Assembly: GCF_009646095.1 (NCBI RefSeq)
Contig: NZ_CP045725.1
Location: forward strand, 2,418,001 to 2,482,000
Reading direction: 5' to 3'
Length of the DNA stretch: 64,000 bases
Source: Raineyella fluvialis
GTDB taxonomy: Bacteria; Actinomycetota; Actinomycetes; Propionibacteriales; Propionibacteriaceae
Under the pieces are notes generated by a model. It did no database searches. It was not told the DNA's origin and worked only from the letters and a program-made list of their open reading frames with translations. Numbering within the stretch: position 1 is the stretch's first letter; each line of letters starts with the position of its first letter. Positions 19,383-29,403 of this stretch are shown in pieces. Made by a program: the position numbers and the translations under genes.

Positions 19383-21268
19383 GTGAGTATTGACGGTTCC
19401 GGTCGTTCGAGGGGGGTCCCGGCCCTTACCCGGTGGCCCCAACGCCAGCCCTGGCGCGACATCCTGACCTCGATCGGGCTGGTGTGCATGGCGATCGTGT
19501 TCCTCGAGTCCGTCGCCGGGATCCTGCCCGACGGCACGCTCTTCTGGCTGATCTCGCCGGTCCGGCTGGTGCTGATCATCGGCCTGGCGGCGATGGGCCT
19601 CGTCGTCCCGCACCCCACTGCGTGGCGTACCTGGCTCGACGTGCCGCTCGCGGTGCTGCTGCTGACCAGCCTCGCGGCTTCCTACGGCAGGACCGAGAGC
19701 ATGGCCGGGTGGCGCTGGCTGCTGACCGAGGTGGGGCTGTACTACCTCGTGGTGATGGTGCGGCGCCAGCATCGCGACAGCCATCGTGCCGCCTTGGTCC
19801 TCGCCCTGGTCGGCGTCGCCACACCCGCCCTCGTGGGACTGCAGCAGGCCGCGTCCCAGATTCCGACCGGCTTCTGCCGGGCGCCGGGTCAGGGCATGGC
19901 GGACGGGTGCGAGCAGCCCGGTGCGCTGGTCCGGGTGATCGGCACCATGAGCAACCCGAACCTCCTCGCAGCTTTCCTCCTCCTCTTCCTGCCCCTCGCC
20001 TGGCTGGCGATCGATGAGTGGCTGAACAGCTCCGCCCGGCTCGCCGGGTTCGTCCTCCTGGCGCTGGGCTACCTGGCCCTGGTCGACACCTGGTCCCGGG
20101 CTGGCCTGGCCGCCGGGGTGCTGGGCGTCGTCGCCCTCTTCACGCTGGTGCGGCCCTCCGGCACCAGGCTGCGGATCGGTGGGTGGCTGCTCGGCGTCGG
20201 ACTGGTAGCCGCGGTCGTGATGGCGGTCGCCTCGGGCGCGGGTGTGCGGACAAAGCTCTGGTCGAGCGCACTGTCCCTCGCCGTTCACCATCCGCTCGGT
20301 GTCGGAATCGGCCGATCGGGCGTGCTGCTCACCCAGGCGGTGCCCGGCTCGCTGCAGTTCCAGCACGCCCACAACACCTGGCTGAACTGGCTGGTCGAGG
20401 CCGGCTGGCTGGGCCTGCTCGCCGTGGTGGCGATCACCGTCCTGGTCTGCTGGCGGATCTGGCGCTCGGCAGCGGAGGGATCCCGGGTCGCCGCGTCTCT
20501 CGGGGCCGGGCTCCTCGGCTTCGGCCTGATGAGCATCACCGATCACCCGGCCAACTCGTTGCGGATCGCGCTGGGTCTCGTCTTCGCGATCGGGCTGGTG
20601 ATGACGTCTCCGGTGGCCGACCAGCGGATTCTGACCCGGAGGAGCCGGGCGATGTCCCGCAGTCTCCCCGAGCCCCTGGCCGCCGGTTCGACATCGGGGG
20701 CCTTCGAGCCGGTTCCGGCGCCCGAACCGGTTCCCGCGCCGGACCTGGCGTCGCGGCGGGTCCTGGCGACGCAGCCGGTTCCGGCCCCCGAGCCCATCCT
20801 CGCGGGCGTCGCCTTCGGCGCTCCCACAGCGACGGCGCCGCCAGACGCGACGATCATCCAGCCGCCTGCCGGGACCACCCAGCCGCCGGGGACCATCCAG
20901 GGGAGCGTCCTGGACAACCTGCACCGCCCCTACGGGGCCGGTGCCCCCACCCGGGAGCGTGGTCCGCGCCGGCGCGGGGCAGGGGATCCGAAACACCCTT
21001 CCGTCCCGCACCGCGGCAGGCCACGCTCGGCGCCGCCGATCCCGCGCCCACCGGGCGGAGGCTCCCGACGTACGGCTCGGCCTGGCGGGGGACGTCCACC
21101 GAACCCTCCCTCGCCAAGGACAGCACCGGTGGGCCGGCCGACGATTCCGCTGTGGCCCAGGACCGGGCGGTCCGGACAGCACCGGTCGCCGCCAGCCCAT
21201 GGGCGCGGCGTGGGACCGACATCGAGGGAGCGCAACGTCAGGACGGGGACCGTGGCTCCCGTCGCTGA
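19383..21268 (+). CDS. O-antigen-ligase-like membrane protein with Pro-rich tail (probable frameshift near C-terminus)
   Basis: The first 420 residues form about eleven membrane helices with the Wzy_C-type features G-T-M-S-N-P-N-L-L-A-A-F-L-L-L-F and H-A-H-N-T-W-L-N-W-L-V-E-A-G. O-antigen ligase/polymerase-family proteins join or polymerise surface glycans; the exact substrate is unknown. A cytoplasmic tail rich in Pro, Glu and Ala follows (P-V-P-A-P-E-P repeats). In the first frame the reading could run to 21305, but from about 21005 codon use becomes strongly G/C-ending only in the frame ending at 21268 (T-E-P-S-L-A-K-D-S-T-G-G), so one base is probably missing between about 20944 and 21010. 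The GTG at 19383 is the likely start. Confidence 0.75.
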
Positions 21269-21304
21269 CCTCGTGCTGTGGTCGCCGCGGGGGGAGGAGT
21301 GGTG

Positions 21305-22308
21305 ATGGAGATCAACTGCATCGCGGCCAGTCGCACCTGGCGTGAGGGCGTGGTGATCGACGACGACGTACGACCCGACGAGGTGGCCGACGAGATCCGC
21401 GATCCCAGCAATCTCGTCTGGATCGACCTGCTCCGTCCCGGGCGGCCGAACTGGGCGCTCTGGTCCGGGAGCTCGGCCTTCCCTCCACGGCCGTGGAGGA
21501 CGCGCTGGCGCCGTTCGAGCGGCCCAAGGTGTCCCGGCACGAGGGTTATCTCTTCTTCACCGTGTACGCGACACGACTGCGTCCGCACGATCACCTCGAC
21601 CCGACCAAGGGTCGGCTGGTGCTCGGCCGCCTGTCCGCGATCATGACGCCGCATGCACTGGTGACCATCCGGCTCGATGACGAGATCGACCTGGCGCCGA
21701 TCATGAAGGTCTGGCAGGACAACGCCGATCTCCTCGTCCACGGGGCGGGGGCCCTCGTCCACGGGCTGCTCGACGTGATCGTGGACGGCCACTTCGACAC
21801 CATCCAGGCCCTCGACGAAGAGACCGAGTCCCTCGAGGACGTCCTGTTCGCCGAGGGGTCGCCCCAGGCGGCCGGCTTCATCCGCCGGATCTACGGCTTG
21901 CGCAAGGATCTCGTCGCCCTCCGCCGGACGGTGTTGCCGATGCGGGAGGTCGTCAACGGGGTGCAGCGCCACCGGACCGGCAAGCGCACCGAGTTGGACT
22001 CCTGGTTCGACGACCTCTACGACCACGCCCTGCGGGCGGGCGAGTGGAGTGAGTCGCTGCGGGACATGGTGACGACCATGTTCGAGGCGCATCTGTCGCT
22101 CCAGGACTCGCGGCTCAACCAGATCATGAAGAAGCTCGCCGGCTGGGCGGCGATCATCGCCGTGCCGACCGCCATCACCGGGTGGTTCGGCCAGAACGTT
22201 CCCTACTGGGGTTTCAACCAGCCCTGGGGTGTGCTGCTGAGTCTGGGGATGATCCTCGTCGCTTCCGTCACGCTGTACGTGGTGTTCAGGTTCAACGACT
22301 GGGTCTAG
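21305..22308 (+). CDS. corA: CorA-type divalent metal transporter (one-base frameshift)
   Basis: This is a CorA-family Mg/Co/Ni channel. The long cytoplasmic helical domain (residues to about 270) is followed by two C-terminal membrane helices. The family's G-M-N pore motif appears as W-F-G-Q-N-V-P-Y. The frame breaks at the G-run 21440-21442: after W-I-D-L-L-R-P-G the reading should continue A-A-E-L-G-A-L-V-R-E-L-G, but one G is missing. Restoring it gives 334 residues. The ATG at 21305 has GGAGGAG upstream and lies 36 bp after the preceding stop. Confidence 0.85.
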
Positions 22309-22340
22309 CCGTCGGGCGGCATGTCGGTGAGGATGGAGCG

Positions 22341-23339
22341 GTGGCAGGCCACTTCTACGCGGACGGTGACATCGCCGAGCTCTACCGGTGGTTCGCCGAC
22401 GAGACCGCCGGCTCCTCTCCGACCTGGCGGGCGGTCTGCACCTGGGTGGCGGAGACGCCCGTCATCGCCGAGCGCCTCGCGGCGCTGCCCGGGATGAAGC
22501 GTCAGCCGCAGCTGTTCCTGGCCGCCCTGCGTCGCCTCGAGGCGCCGTTGGATCCCGGACCGGTCCTGGCGGCGTGGCTCACCGCGCGCTGGGCGGACGT
22601 CGAGCGGGCGATCCTGACCCATTCCACCCAGACCAACGAGGCGGGTCGGTGTGCCGTCCACCTGCCGCTGCTCGCGGGCCTGTCGGCGGCGGGAACACTC
22701 GCTCTGGTCGAGGTGGGATCCTCGGCGGGGCTGTGCCTGCGGCCCGACGCGTACGCCTACCGCTACCGGTTCCCCGACCGGCCGGAGCGGAAGGTGGGGG
22801 AGGGCACGCCGGAGATCGAGTGCCGGATCGAGGGCGCCACCCCCGCGACGGCTGACTACGCCCTGCCGACGATCGCCTGGCGCTGCGGCATCGACATCGC
22901 ACCACTCGACCCCACCGATCCTGAGGTCCAGGCCTGGCTCCGGGCCCTGGTGTGGCCCGGCCAGCAGCAGCGGGAGGTCCGCCTCGCCCAGGCACTGGAC
23001 ACCGTGGGCCGGCTACCTCCCGTTCCCGTCGTCACGGGGGACGCCCTCGGTGTGCTGCCCGAGGTCGTCGCCGAAGCCCATCGGCACGCCGACACCGTCG
23101 TCGTGATGCACACGGCCACGCTGTCGTACGTCTCCCGGGAACGCCGCGCGGACTTCGGCGCCCGGGTGCGCGACCTCGGTGCGCGATGGATCTCCTGCGA
23201 GGCCGAGCGCGTCCTGCCCGAGGTCCGCGACCGGCTCCCCGACCTGTCGTACGCCGGGCCGCCCTGCTTCGTGCTGGCCCTGGACGGGCAACCCCTCGCC
23301 CGAGTGGGCCAGCACGGCGGCTGGATCGGCTGGCTCTGA
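22341..23339 (+). CDS. DUF2332 family protein
   Basis: At 332 residues this matches the DUF2332 family, which is common in actinobacteria and has no assigned function. The N-terminal half is helical; a central [17 protein letters not shown] segment near residue 130 looks like a methyltransferase-like glycine loop, and the C-terminal [12 protein letters not shown] segment resembles a late Rossmann strand. I infer a Rossmann-like fold but no reaction. The GTG at 22341 follows GGAG at 6 nt. It is 32 bp after corA on the same strand. Confidence 0.78.
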   Translation: MAGHFYADGDIAELYRWFADETAGSSPTWRAVCTWVAETPVIAERLAALPGMKRQPQLFLAALRRLEAPLDPGPVLAAWLTARWADVERAILTHSTQTNEAGRCAVHLPLLAGLSAAGTLALVEVGSSAGLCLRPDAYAYRYRFPDRPERKVGEGTPEIECRIEGATPATADYALPTIAWRCGIDIAPLDPTDPEVQAWLRALVWPGQQQREVRLAQALDTVGRLPPVPVVTGDALGVLPEVVAEAHRHADTVVVMHTATLSYVSRERRADFGARVRDLGARWISCEAERVLPEVRDRLPDLSYAGPPCFVLALDGQPLARVGQHGGWIGWL

Positions 23340-23367
23340 TCGGCCGCGGGCGGCGGACACTGGAGTC

Positions 23368-23747
23368 ATGACGACGTACGTGGTGAAGCGCATCCATGAC
23401 GCACCCGAGGACACCGACGGATTCCGGGTGCTCGTCGACCGGCTCTGGCCCAGGGGTATCTCCAAGGAGCGCGCGGCTCTGGACGACTGGGACAAGGACC
23501 TCGCCCCTCATCCGATCTGCGCACCTGGTTCGGCCACCGGCCGGAACGGTTCGAGGAGTTCGCGGCCCGCTATCGGGACGAACTGGACGCCAGCGCCGAG
23601 GCCGCTGCCCGGGCGGCCGAGTGGGCTGGGACGCAGGAGCGGGTGACCCTGCTCTACTCGGCCAAGGACCCGGACCACAACCAAGCCGTGGTCCTCCGCG
23701 ACTGGTTGGCCGCCGCGGACACCCACCGGGGAGACCGGCCCGCCTGA
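23368..23747 (+). CDS. DUF488 family protein (one-base frameshift)
   Basis: The N-terminus ([24 protein letters not shown]) is the signature of the small DUF488 family. The frame breaks at the C-run 23504-23507: after K-D-L-A-P the reading should go on [10 protein letters not shown], and with one C restored it continues through [13 protein letters not shown] to the TGA at 23745. The product would have 126 residues, the normal size. Function is uncertain; members are uncharacterised and often treated as nucleic-acid- or stress-related. Confidence 0.82.
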
Positions 23748-23817
23748 CTCGGTGGATGGGGGCGGTGCCCGGGAAACCCCGAGTGCGCAATCGGGCCCGG
23801 ACGGCCATGATGGGGAC

Positions 23818-24195
23818 ATGATCTGGCGTTGGTTGGTGAACTCCCTCGCCGTCGCGGCCGCGACCTACTTGGTCGCCGGCATCACGGTGTCCGCCCGCGA
23901 CACCACCGGGATCGTGCTCACGGTGGGTCTTGTCGCGCTGATCCTCGGGGCGGTGAACACCGTCGTCAAGCCCATCTTCGAAGCACTCACCGGCTGCCTG
24001 GTGATCCTCACCCTCGGCCTCTTCCTGCTCGTGATCAATGCCCTGATGCTGATGCTGACCTCCTGGCTGGCCACCCAGCTCGGCCTGGGTTGGCACGTCG
24101 ATGGTTTCGTCCCGGCCTTCTGGGGTGCGCTGGTGATCTCGATCGTCAGCCTCCTGCTCGGCGCCTCGCCGTGGCGGCGGCGGACCCGAGCATGA
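23818..24195 (+). CDS. Phage-holin-superfamily IV membrane protein
   Basis: A 125-residue protein with four membrane helices. N-terminal W-R-W-L-V-N-S-L-A-V-A-A-A-T-Y-L-V and the N-T-V-V-K-P-I motif near 48 are typical of the Pfam family formerly named mycobacterial phage holin family IV (PF04020). Such chromosomal members are widespread in bacteria, and most are not linked to any phage. Function is unknown. Its TGA overlaps the ATG of the next small frame (ATGA). Confidence 0.78.
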   Translation: MIWRWLVNSLAVAAATYLVAGITVSARDTTGIVLTVGLVALILGAVNTVVKPIFEALTGCLVILTLGLFLLVINALMLMLTSWLATQLGLGWHVDGFVPAFWGALVISIVSLLLGASPWRRRTRA

Positions 24196-24398
24196 CCCAT
24201 CACCCCTGGAGCGGTGCGCGCTGCGGAACGGTCGCCAACAGCCTGCGCGAGGGCTCCGGTCCCTCGCAACGGAGCCGATGTGCCCATCGCGGCTGCCTCT
24301 ACCACGACCCCGATGCCGTGTGCCACCGCCATCAGCTGCTGCTGACCCGATGGCTCAGGACGCAGATCGAGTGGTCAGGGGAGCGCCGACGCCGCTAG
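24192..24398 (+). CDS. Small Cys/His-rich hypothetical protein
   Basis: A 68-residue frame with strongly G/C-ending codons whose ATG overlaps the stop of the holin-like gene by 4 nt, as in translational coupling. Its middle contains C-x4-C-x8-C-x-H (from R-C-A-H-R-G-C to V-C-H-R-H-Q), which could bind a metal. The C-terminus is Arg-rich. I recognise no family. Coding is supported only by codon use and the overlap, so it may be spurious. Confidence 0.45.
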   Translation: MTHHPWSGARCGTVANSLREGSGPSQRSRCAHRGCLYHDPDAVCHRHQLLLTRWLRTQIEWSGERRRR

Positions 24399-24471
24399 GG
24401 TCGGTCCTGCCGGTCGTCGGGCCGGTGGGCGCCGAAGGATGGCGCCCGATCCGCAGGAAGGTGGGGGCATC

Positions 24472-25061
24472 GTGCTCGTGCTGTTCGACTTCGGGGAAGT
24501 CATCGGACTTCCCCAGACATCGCGTGATCGGGTCCGGATGGCCGCGGTCGCAGGTGTCGAGCTCGAGGCGTTCAACCATCGCTACTGGGCCAAGAGGCAG
24601 GCGTACGACAAGGCCGACCTCACGGCCAGCGAGTACTGGCATGCCATCGCCGGCCGCGGCCTGGCGACGGAGACGGTGGACGAGTTGGTGGAGCGCGACC
24701 GCGACAGTTGGTTGCACCTGTCGGGGACGTCCTGGGGATCCATGCCGACCTCGTCGACCGCGGCATCGCCACCGCCCTGTTCTCGAACGCTCCGGTGTCC
24801 ATCGCCGAGGCGATCGACGAGTTGCCCGAGCTGGCACCCATGGTCGGGCGGTTCTACAGCTGCCGGATCCACCAGACCAAGCCCGACCCCAAGGCCTATC
24901 TCTCGGTGTGCCAGGAGCTGGGTGTCGCGCCGGACTCCGTGGTGATGATCGACGACCGCCCCGTCAACTGCGAAGGGGCCCGGACCACCGGCATGCAGGC
25001 CATCCGGTTCCGCAGCGCGGAGCAGCTGCGCACCGCCCTGGCGCAGGTGCTGGGCGACTGA
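24472..25061 (+). CDS. HAD-superfamily hydrolase (one-base frameshift)
   Basis: This is a haloacid-dehalogenase-like phosphatase of unknown substrate. Motif I is F-D-F-G-E-V at residues 5-10, motif II is F-S-N-A-P, the Lys motif is Q-T-K-P-D-P-K-A-Y-L and motif IV is V-M-I-D-D-R-P-V-N. The frame breaks at the G-run 24723-24726: after W-L-H-L-S-G it should continue D-V-L-G-I-H-A-D-L-V-D-R-G but one G is lacking. Repair gives 196 residues. The GTG at 24472 has a purine-rich AGGAAGGTGGGGG stretch upstream. Motif I has Gly where the second Asp usually is, as in several HAD subgroups. Confidence 0.82.
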
Positions 25062-25130
25062 TCGTGCTCCCTGGCCCCACGCTGGGGGAAGCCCTTGCCC
25101 GTACGGGCGGCCGATCGGCCATCGTGTGGC

Positions 25131-25136
25131 TAGGCT
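25131..25136 (+). promoter_or_regulatory. -10 hexamer TAGGCT, leaderless start
   Basis: TAGGCT ends 6 nt before the ATG at 25143 and there is no Shine-Dalgarno, which predicts a leaderless mRNA. Confidence 0.55.
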
Positions 25137-25142
25137 CACAGC

Positions 25143-25853
25143 ATGACGACACCTGCCGCGTACGTCGCCGACCTGCGGCGCCTGCAGCGCGAGACCGACA
25201 TGCTTCTGGCCACCGTGGCCTCACTCACCGACACGGAGATCGGCCAGCCCTCGCAGTGTGACGGCTGGACCCGGGGCCACGTGATCACCCACCTGGCGAG
25301 GTCCGCGGAGGCCCTCAGCCGGATGCTGGACAACGCACTCACCGGCGGGGATCGCCCGATGTACGACTCCCCGGAACAACGGAACGCGGATATCGAGGCG
25401 GGAGCGGGGCGCCCGGCGCAGGAGCAACTGGCAGACCTCGAGCGTGCCCACGCGGCCTTCATGGAGCGCGCCCACGCACTGGCGGACGCGCCTGACGCCC
25501 TCGCCGAGGTCTCCCTGCGCGGCCGCGGGTATCCGTCCGCCGCCCTGGCGGCGATGCGGTGCGCCGAGGTGGTGATCCACCACCAGGACCTCGACACCGC
25601 CTTCGCCCTGCACGAGGCGGACCCCGACTCCCAACTGGACGCGCTGACCACCGTGGTGTGGATGCTCCAGGGCAAGCCCGACGCGCCCGGGCTGACCGTG
25701 ACCAGCTACGAGGGCGACGAACTGGTGATCGGCGACGGGTCGCTCCATGTGATCGGCGAACGTGACGGACTGGTGGACTGGCTTGCCCGGGGACGCACCT
25801 CGGGCGTCAGGACGCGGGGCGGCGAAGCGCTACCGGACCTGCCGCGCTGGTGA
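25143..25853 (+). CDS. Maleylpyruvate-isomerase-family mycothiol-dependent enzyme
   Basis: The first 170 residues form the MDMPI/DinB four-helix domain, with the metal-binding His in V-I-T-H-L-A-R near residue 50 and E-V-V-I-H-H-Q-D-L-D near 143. Homologues such as mycothiol maleylpyruvate isomerase use mycothiol as cofactor. The C-terminal 60 residues form the small second domain seen in this family. The reaction here is unknown. The gene stands upstream of an MFS carrier, and mshB is encoded 8 kb away, consistent with mycothiol use. Confidence 0.8.
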   Translation: MTTPAAYVADLRRLQRETDMLLATVASLTDTEIGQPSQCDGWTRGHVITHLARSAEALSRMLDNALTGGDRPMYDSPEQRNADIEAGAGRPAQEQLADLERAHAAFMERAHALADAPDALAEVSLRGRGYPSAALAAMRCAEVVIHHQDLDTAFALHEADPDSQLDALTTVVWMLQGKPDAPGLTVTSYEGDELVIGDGSLHVIGERDGLVDWLARGRTSGVRTRGGEALPDLPRW

Positions 25854-25893
25854 CCGATGCGGCGTCGAGCCGCGTCGTGCCAGACTCGTGGCC

Positions 25894-27261
25894 ATGACCA
25901 CGGACACCGGAGGGGCCCTCGCCCCGACCCGGGCGGAACGTCTCGACCGCCTGCCGTACACCCGCCAGCACCACCGGTTGCTCGTCGGCTCCGGCCTCGG
26001 CTGGGCCCTCGATGCGATGGATGTCGGCCTGATCTCGTTCGTGATGGCCGCGCTGGCGTTGGAGTGGCACCTGGCGGCCCCAACACTGTCACTGATCGGC
26101 TCGATCGGCTTCGTCGGCATGACGATCGGGGCGGGTGTCGGGGGCCTGATGGCTGACCGGCTGGGGCGGCGCCGGGTGTTCGCGCTGACCCTGCTCGTCT
26201 ACGGCTTGGCCACGGGGGCGGCAGCCCTGTCCTGGTCCGTCGCCGCCCTCATCGTCTTCCGGTTCGTCGTCGGGCTCGGGCTGGGCGCCGAACTGCCGGT
26301 GGCCTCGACGCTCGTCAGTGAGTATGCCCCGCGCCGTATCCGCGGCCGGATGGTGGTGTTCCTCGAGGCGTTCTGGGCAGTGGGCTGGATCCTTGCCGCG
26401 CTGATCGGTTACTTCGTCATCCCCGCGTTCCCCTCGGGGTGGCGCTGGGCCCTCGCCGTCGGGATCGTCCCGACGCTCTACGCGGTCGTGGTGCGCTACG
26501 GGCTGCCGGAATCCGTCCGCTTCCTGGAGGCCAAGGGACGCACGGACGAGGCGGAGGAGGCGGTGCGCCGCTTCGAATCCTCACCGCCGATCCTGCGGCG
26601 GGTCCGGGCGCCGCGCGAGGTCGTCACCGGCGTGGAGGACATCCGGGCCACCTCGATCTGGGCCCGGCCGCTCGCCCGGCGCACGGCCGCCCTGTGGATC
26701 GTGTGGTTCACCATCAACCTGTCCTACTACGGCGCGTTCACCTGGCTGCCGACTCTGCTGCTCGGCCGCGGCTTCACGCTGACCCGCTCCTTCGAGTACG
26801 TCCTGCTCATCACCCTGGCGCAACTGCCCGGCTACCTCGCTGCGGCCTGGCTGATCGAACGCTGGGGGCGTCGCCTCACCCTGGCGGTCTTCCTCCTCGG
26901 GTCCGCCGCGGGTGCCGTGGCGTTCGGGCTCGTCTCGACGGTCGGGCATCCCGCCGTCGGCGCGGTGCTCGGCGCCGGGGCCGCCCTCTCGTTCTTCAAC
27001 CTGGGCGCCTGGGGTGCCCTCTACGCGATCGGGCCGGAGCTGTACCCGACCCGCCTTCGCGGGACCGGGACCGGGGCGGCTGCGGCGTTCGGCCGTATCG
27101 CCTCGATCCTTGCGCCGCTGTCGGTGCCGGTGTTCCTGGCCTGGGGAGGCTCCGCGAACGGTTACCTGGTGACCTTCTCGGTCTTCGGTGTCGCGTTCCT
27201 GGTGGGCGCAGCCGCCACACTGCTGCTGCCGGAGCAGCGGGGCCGCACGCTGGCTCGATGA
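25894..27261 (+). CDS. MFS transporter, NiaP / aromatic-acid:H+ symporter-like
   Basis: A twelve-helix carrier of 455 residues. The N-terminus (E-R-L-D-R-L-P-Y-T-R-Q-H-H-R-L-L) and the first helix (G-L-G-W-A-L-D-A-M-D-V-G-L-I-S-F) are typical of the NiaP/aromatic-acid branch, where the Asp pair couples to protons. Motif A is present (A-D-R-L-G-R-R-R), and so is P-E-S-V-R-F-L after helix 6. The C-terminal half has G-P-E-L-Y-P-T-R-L-R-G-T-G. The substrate could be nicotinate or a benzoate-like acid; no catabolic genes are near to decide. The ATG at 25894 is chosen; an in-frame ATG at 25762 lies within the preceding gene. Confidence 0.8.
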   Translation: MTTDTGGALAPTRAERLDRLPYTRQHHRLLVGSGLGWALDAMDVGLISFVMAALALEWHLAAPTLSLIGSIGFVGMTIGAGVGGLMADRLGRRRVFALTLLVYGLATGAAALSWSVAALIVFRFVVGLGLGAELPVASTLVSEYAPRRIRGRMVVFLEAFWAVGWILAALIGYFVIPAFPSGWRWALAVGIVPTLYAVVVRYGLPESVRFLEAKGRTDEAEEAVRRFESSPPILRRVRAPREVVTGVEDIRATSIWARPLARRTAALWIVWFTINLSYYGAFTWLPTLLLGRGFTLTRSFEYVLLITLAQLPGYLAAAWLIERWGRRLTLAVFLLGSAAGAVAFGLVSTVGHPAVGAVLGAGAALSFFNLGAWGALYAIGPELYPTRLRGTGTGAAAAFGRIASILAPLSVPVFLAWGGSANGYLVTFSVFGVAFLVGAAATLLLPEQRGRTLAR

Positions 27262-27385
27262 CGCGCTGATGGGCGGGGGTGGCCGGTGGGCAGGCTCATT
27301 GTCCGCGGCCTGGACCGATGCGCTCACCGTGCGAAGGATTGCGTGGCGATCTCGTAACAAAACGTGACCGGTGAGGACAAATACC

Positions 27386-27414
27386 TCGACCGGGGTCGCC
27401 TCCGACGGTAGCCT
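27386..27414 (+). promoter_or_regulatory. Putative promoter of the peptide-importer operon
   Basis: TCGACC (27386-27391), a 17-nt spacer and TAGCCT (27409-27414) give a plausible sigma-70-type promoter. It predicts a start near 27421 and a 5' leader of about 170 nt. Confidence 0.4.
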
Positions 27415-27439
27415 CCTGCAACGTCGAGGGTTTTTCGGA

Positions 27440-27507
27440 CCTGTACTACAGGCTGCGTGCAACTCTCGTGCCGCTCGGTGGCCCGACAAGTGATGGGCCC
27501 TCCGAGC
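27440..27507 (+). promoter_or_regulatory. Structured 5' leader of the importer operon: dyad and hairpin
   Basis: The region 27262-27591 holds no gene. Just downstream of the presumed transcript start are a perfect dyad CCTGTA-C-TACAGG (27440-27452) and a hairpin whose arms are GCTCGG + GGCCC and GGGCC + CCGAGC (27473-27507). They could be an operator and a leader structure. I do not recognise a known riboswitch class. Confidence 0.4.
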
Positions 27508-27591
27508 GTGAGGCAGATGCAGAACGCCCGGTCACAGGCCGAGGTGTGCGGACTCGGCGCCGAAGGGGGTGCCGAACCAAGGAGGAAGTTC

Positions 27592-29221
27592 ATGCGTCGA
27601 AATGTCCGTGTGGCGACACTCGCGACCGTGGCGGTCGTGTCGATGCTCGCCACGGCGTGCTCGGGCGGTGGTAGCAGTAGCTCATCCGGCGGTGGGGGTT
27701 CAGGAAGTGCGATCACCGTCCGGGGCTGCACCCCGCAGAACCCCTGCTGCCGGGCAACACCACAGAGGACTGCGGTCACAAGGTCCTGCTGACCCTGTCC
27801 TCGCAACTGGTCCACTACAACGTCGACACCGCTGCTCCTGAGATGGACATCGCGAAGTCGATCGAGACGTCGGACAACCAGAATTTCACCGTCAAGCTGA
27901 ACACCGACCGTACGTTCCACGACGGCACCCCGGTGAAGGCCGCCAACTTCGTCAATGCCTGGAACTACGCGGCGTACGCTCCGAACGGCCAGAACGGTGG
28001 CAGCTTCATGGAGCCCATCGACGGCTACAAGGACCTGCAGTGCCCGTCGACCGACAAGAAGTGCGCCAGCCAGAAGCCCAAGGCCGACAAGATGACCGGT
28101 CTGAACGTGGTCGATGACTACACGTTCACCATCAAGACGAGCGAGCCGGTCTCGAACCTCGCCCTGCGCCTCGGCTACGACTCGTTCGCACCGCTGCCGG
28201 ACTCGTTCTTCAAGGACCCGAAGGCCTACGAGGCCAAGCCGATCGCGGCGGGTCCGTACAAGTTCGTCTCCCAGGACACCCAGAGCATCGTGGTGGAGAA
28301 GGATCCGGCGTACAAGGGTAAGTGGGCCGGACACAGCGACAAGATCACCTACCGGATCTACCAGGCGGACGATGCGGCCTACGCCGACGTGATCGCCAAC
28401 AACCTCGACTTCTCCGACCTGGTGCCCACCGGCATGCTGGTCAACGACCAGTGGAAGACCGACGCCAAGGACCGCAACCTCACCGCGAAGGAGGGCGTGA
28501 TCCAGCTGGCGGCCTTCTCCCCGGTCGACGACCAGCTGAAGAACCCGACGCTGCGCAAGGCCATCTCGATGGCGATCAACCGCCCGGAGATCACCAAGCA
28601 GGTGTTCCAGGGCACTCGCGCTCCCTCGGACTCCTGGGTCGCCCCCACCGTCGACGGCTACAAGGCCGGCGCCTGTGGCGACACCTGCACCTACAACGCC
28701 GACCAGGCGAAGGCCCTCTACCAGCAGTCCGGCGGGTACAAGGGCACCCTGACCCTGGCGGTCAACGGTGACGGCGGCCACAAGCCGTGGGCCGACGCGA
28801 CCTGCAACTCGATCAAGAACACCCTCGGTCTCGACTGCCAGGTCATCGTGACCCCGGACTTCAAGACGCTGCTCGACCAGATGAAGAACCGCGAGATCAA
28901 GGGCATGTTCCGGTACGGCTGGGTGATGGACTACCCGTCCATCGAGGACTTCCTGACCCCGTCTACCAGACCGGCGCTTCGTCGAACTACTTCAACTACT
29001 CCAACCCCGAGTTCGACCAGTTGGTGAAGCAGGGTAACGAGGCCAAGTCCGCGGCCGAGGCCAACGCCAAGTGGCAGCAGGCGGAGCAGGTGCTCGCGAA
29101 GGACCTGCCGACCATCCCGCTGTGGTCCACCACGCGGCCGGTGGTCTGGTCGACGAACCTGACCAATGTCAAGGTCGACCCGTTCGGTCAGCCCGACTAC
29201 GCGGACATGCAGAAGAAGTGA
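27592..29221 (+). CDS. Peptide ABC transporter substrate-binding lipoprotein (two one-base frameshifts)
   Basis: The lipoprotein captures peptides outside the membrane for the importer encoded downstream. A signal peptide ends at the lipobox L-A-T-A-C (Cys23) and is followed by a Gly/Ser linker; AAGGAGG lies 8 nt before the ATG. The SBP_bac_5 domain shows F-H-D-G-T-P-V-K-A-A-N-F and L-R-K-A-I-S-M-A-I-N-R. Two breaks occur, at the C-run 27741-27744 (should read Q-N-P-L-L-P-G-N-T-T) and at 28960 (should read L-T-P-V-Y-Q-T-G-A). Restoring both bases gives exactly 544 codons and joins all three pieces, so the gene is probably intact. Confidence 0.88.
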
Positions 29222-29252
29222 CACCGGCACCACGGTGATCGCCTGACCGTTG

Positions 29253-29288
29253 CGCCGGCCCGCCGGGATCGTCCCCGGCGGGCCGGCG
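29253..29288 (+). terminator. Intergenic hairpin after the binding-protein gene
   Basis: A perfect 15-bp GC stem (29253-29267 with 29274-29288) closes on a 6-nt loop, 31 nt after the stop. Hairpins at this place usually stop part of the transcripts or protect the upstream mRNA, so that binding protein outnumbers permease. Confidence 0.7.
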
Positions 29289-29403
29289 TCTGCCACCTGG
29301 GAGGCGGGTCGAGCCGCCCCCGTCCCCGCGGCGTCAGTCCGGTGGCGTACGCTGCGCATCTCGGCGGAGCCCAAGGGATCCCGCCGATTCGAGAGGAGCA
29401 AAA

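Noticed and set aside
23818-24195. Holin-like gene as evidence of a prophage
   Set aside because: No terminase, capsid, integrase, lysin or attachment site is near, and PF04020 proteins are common chromosomal membrane proteins.
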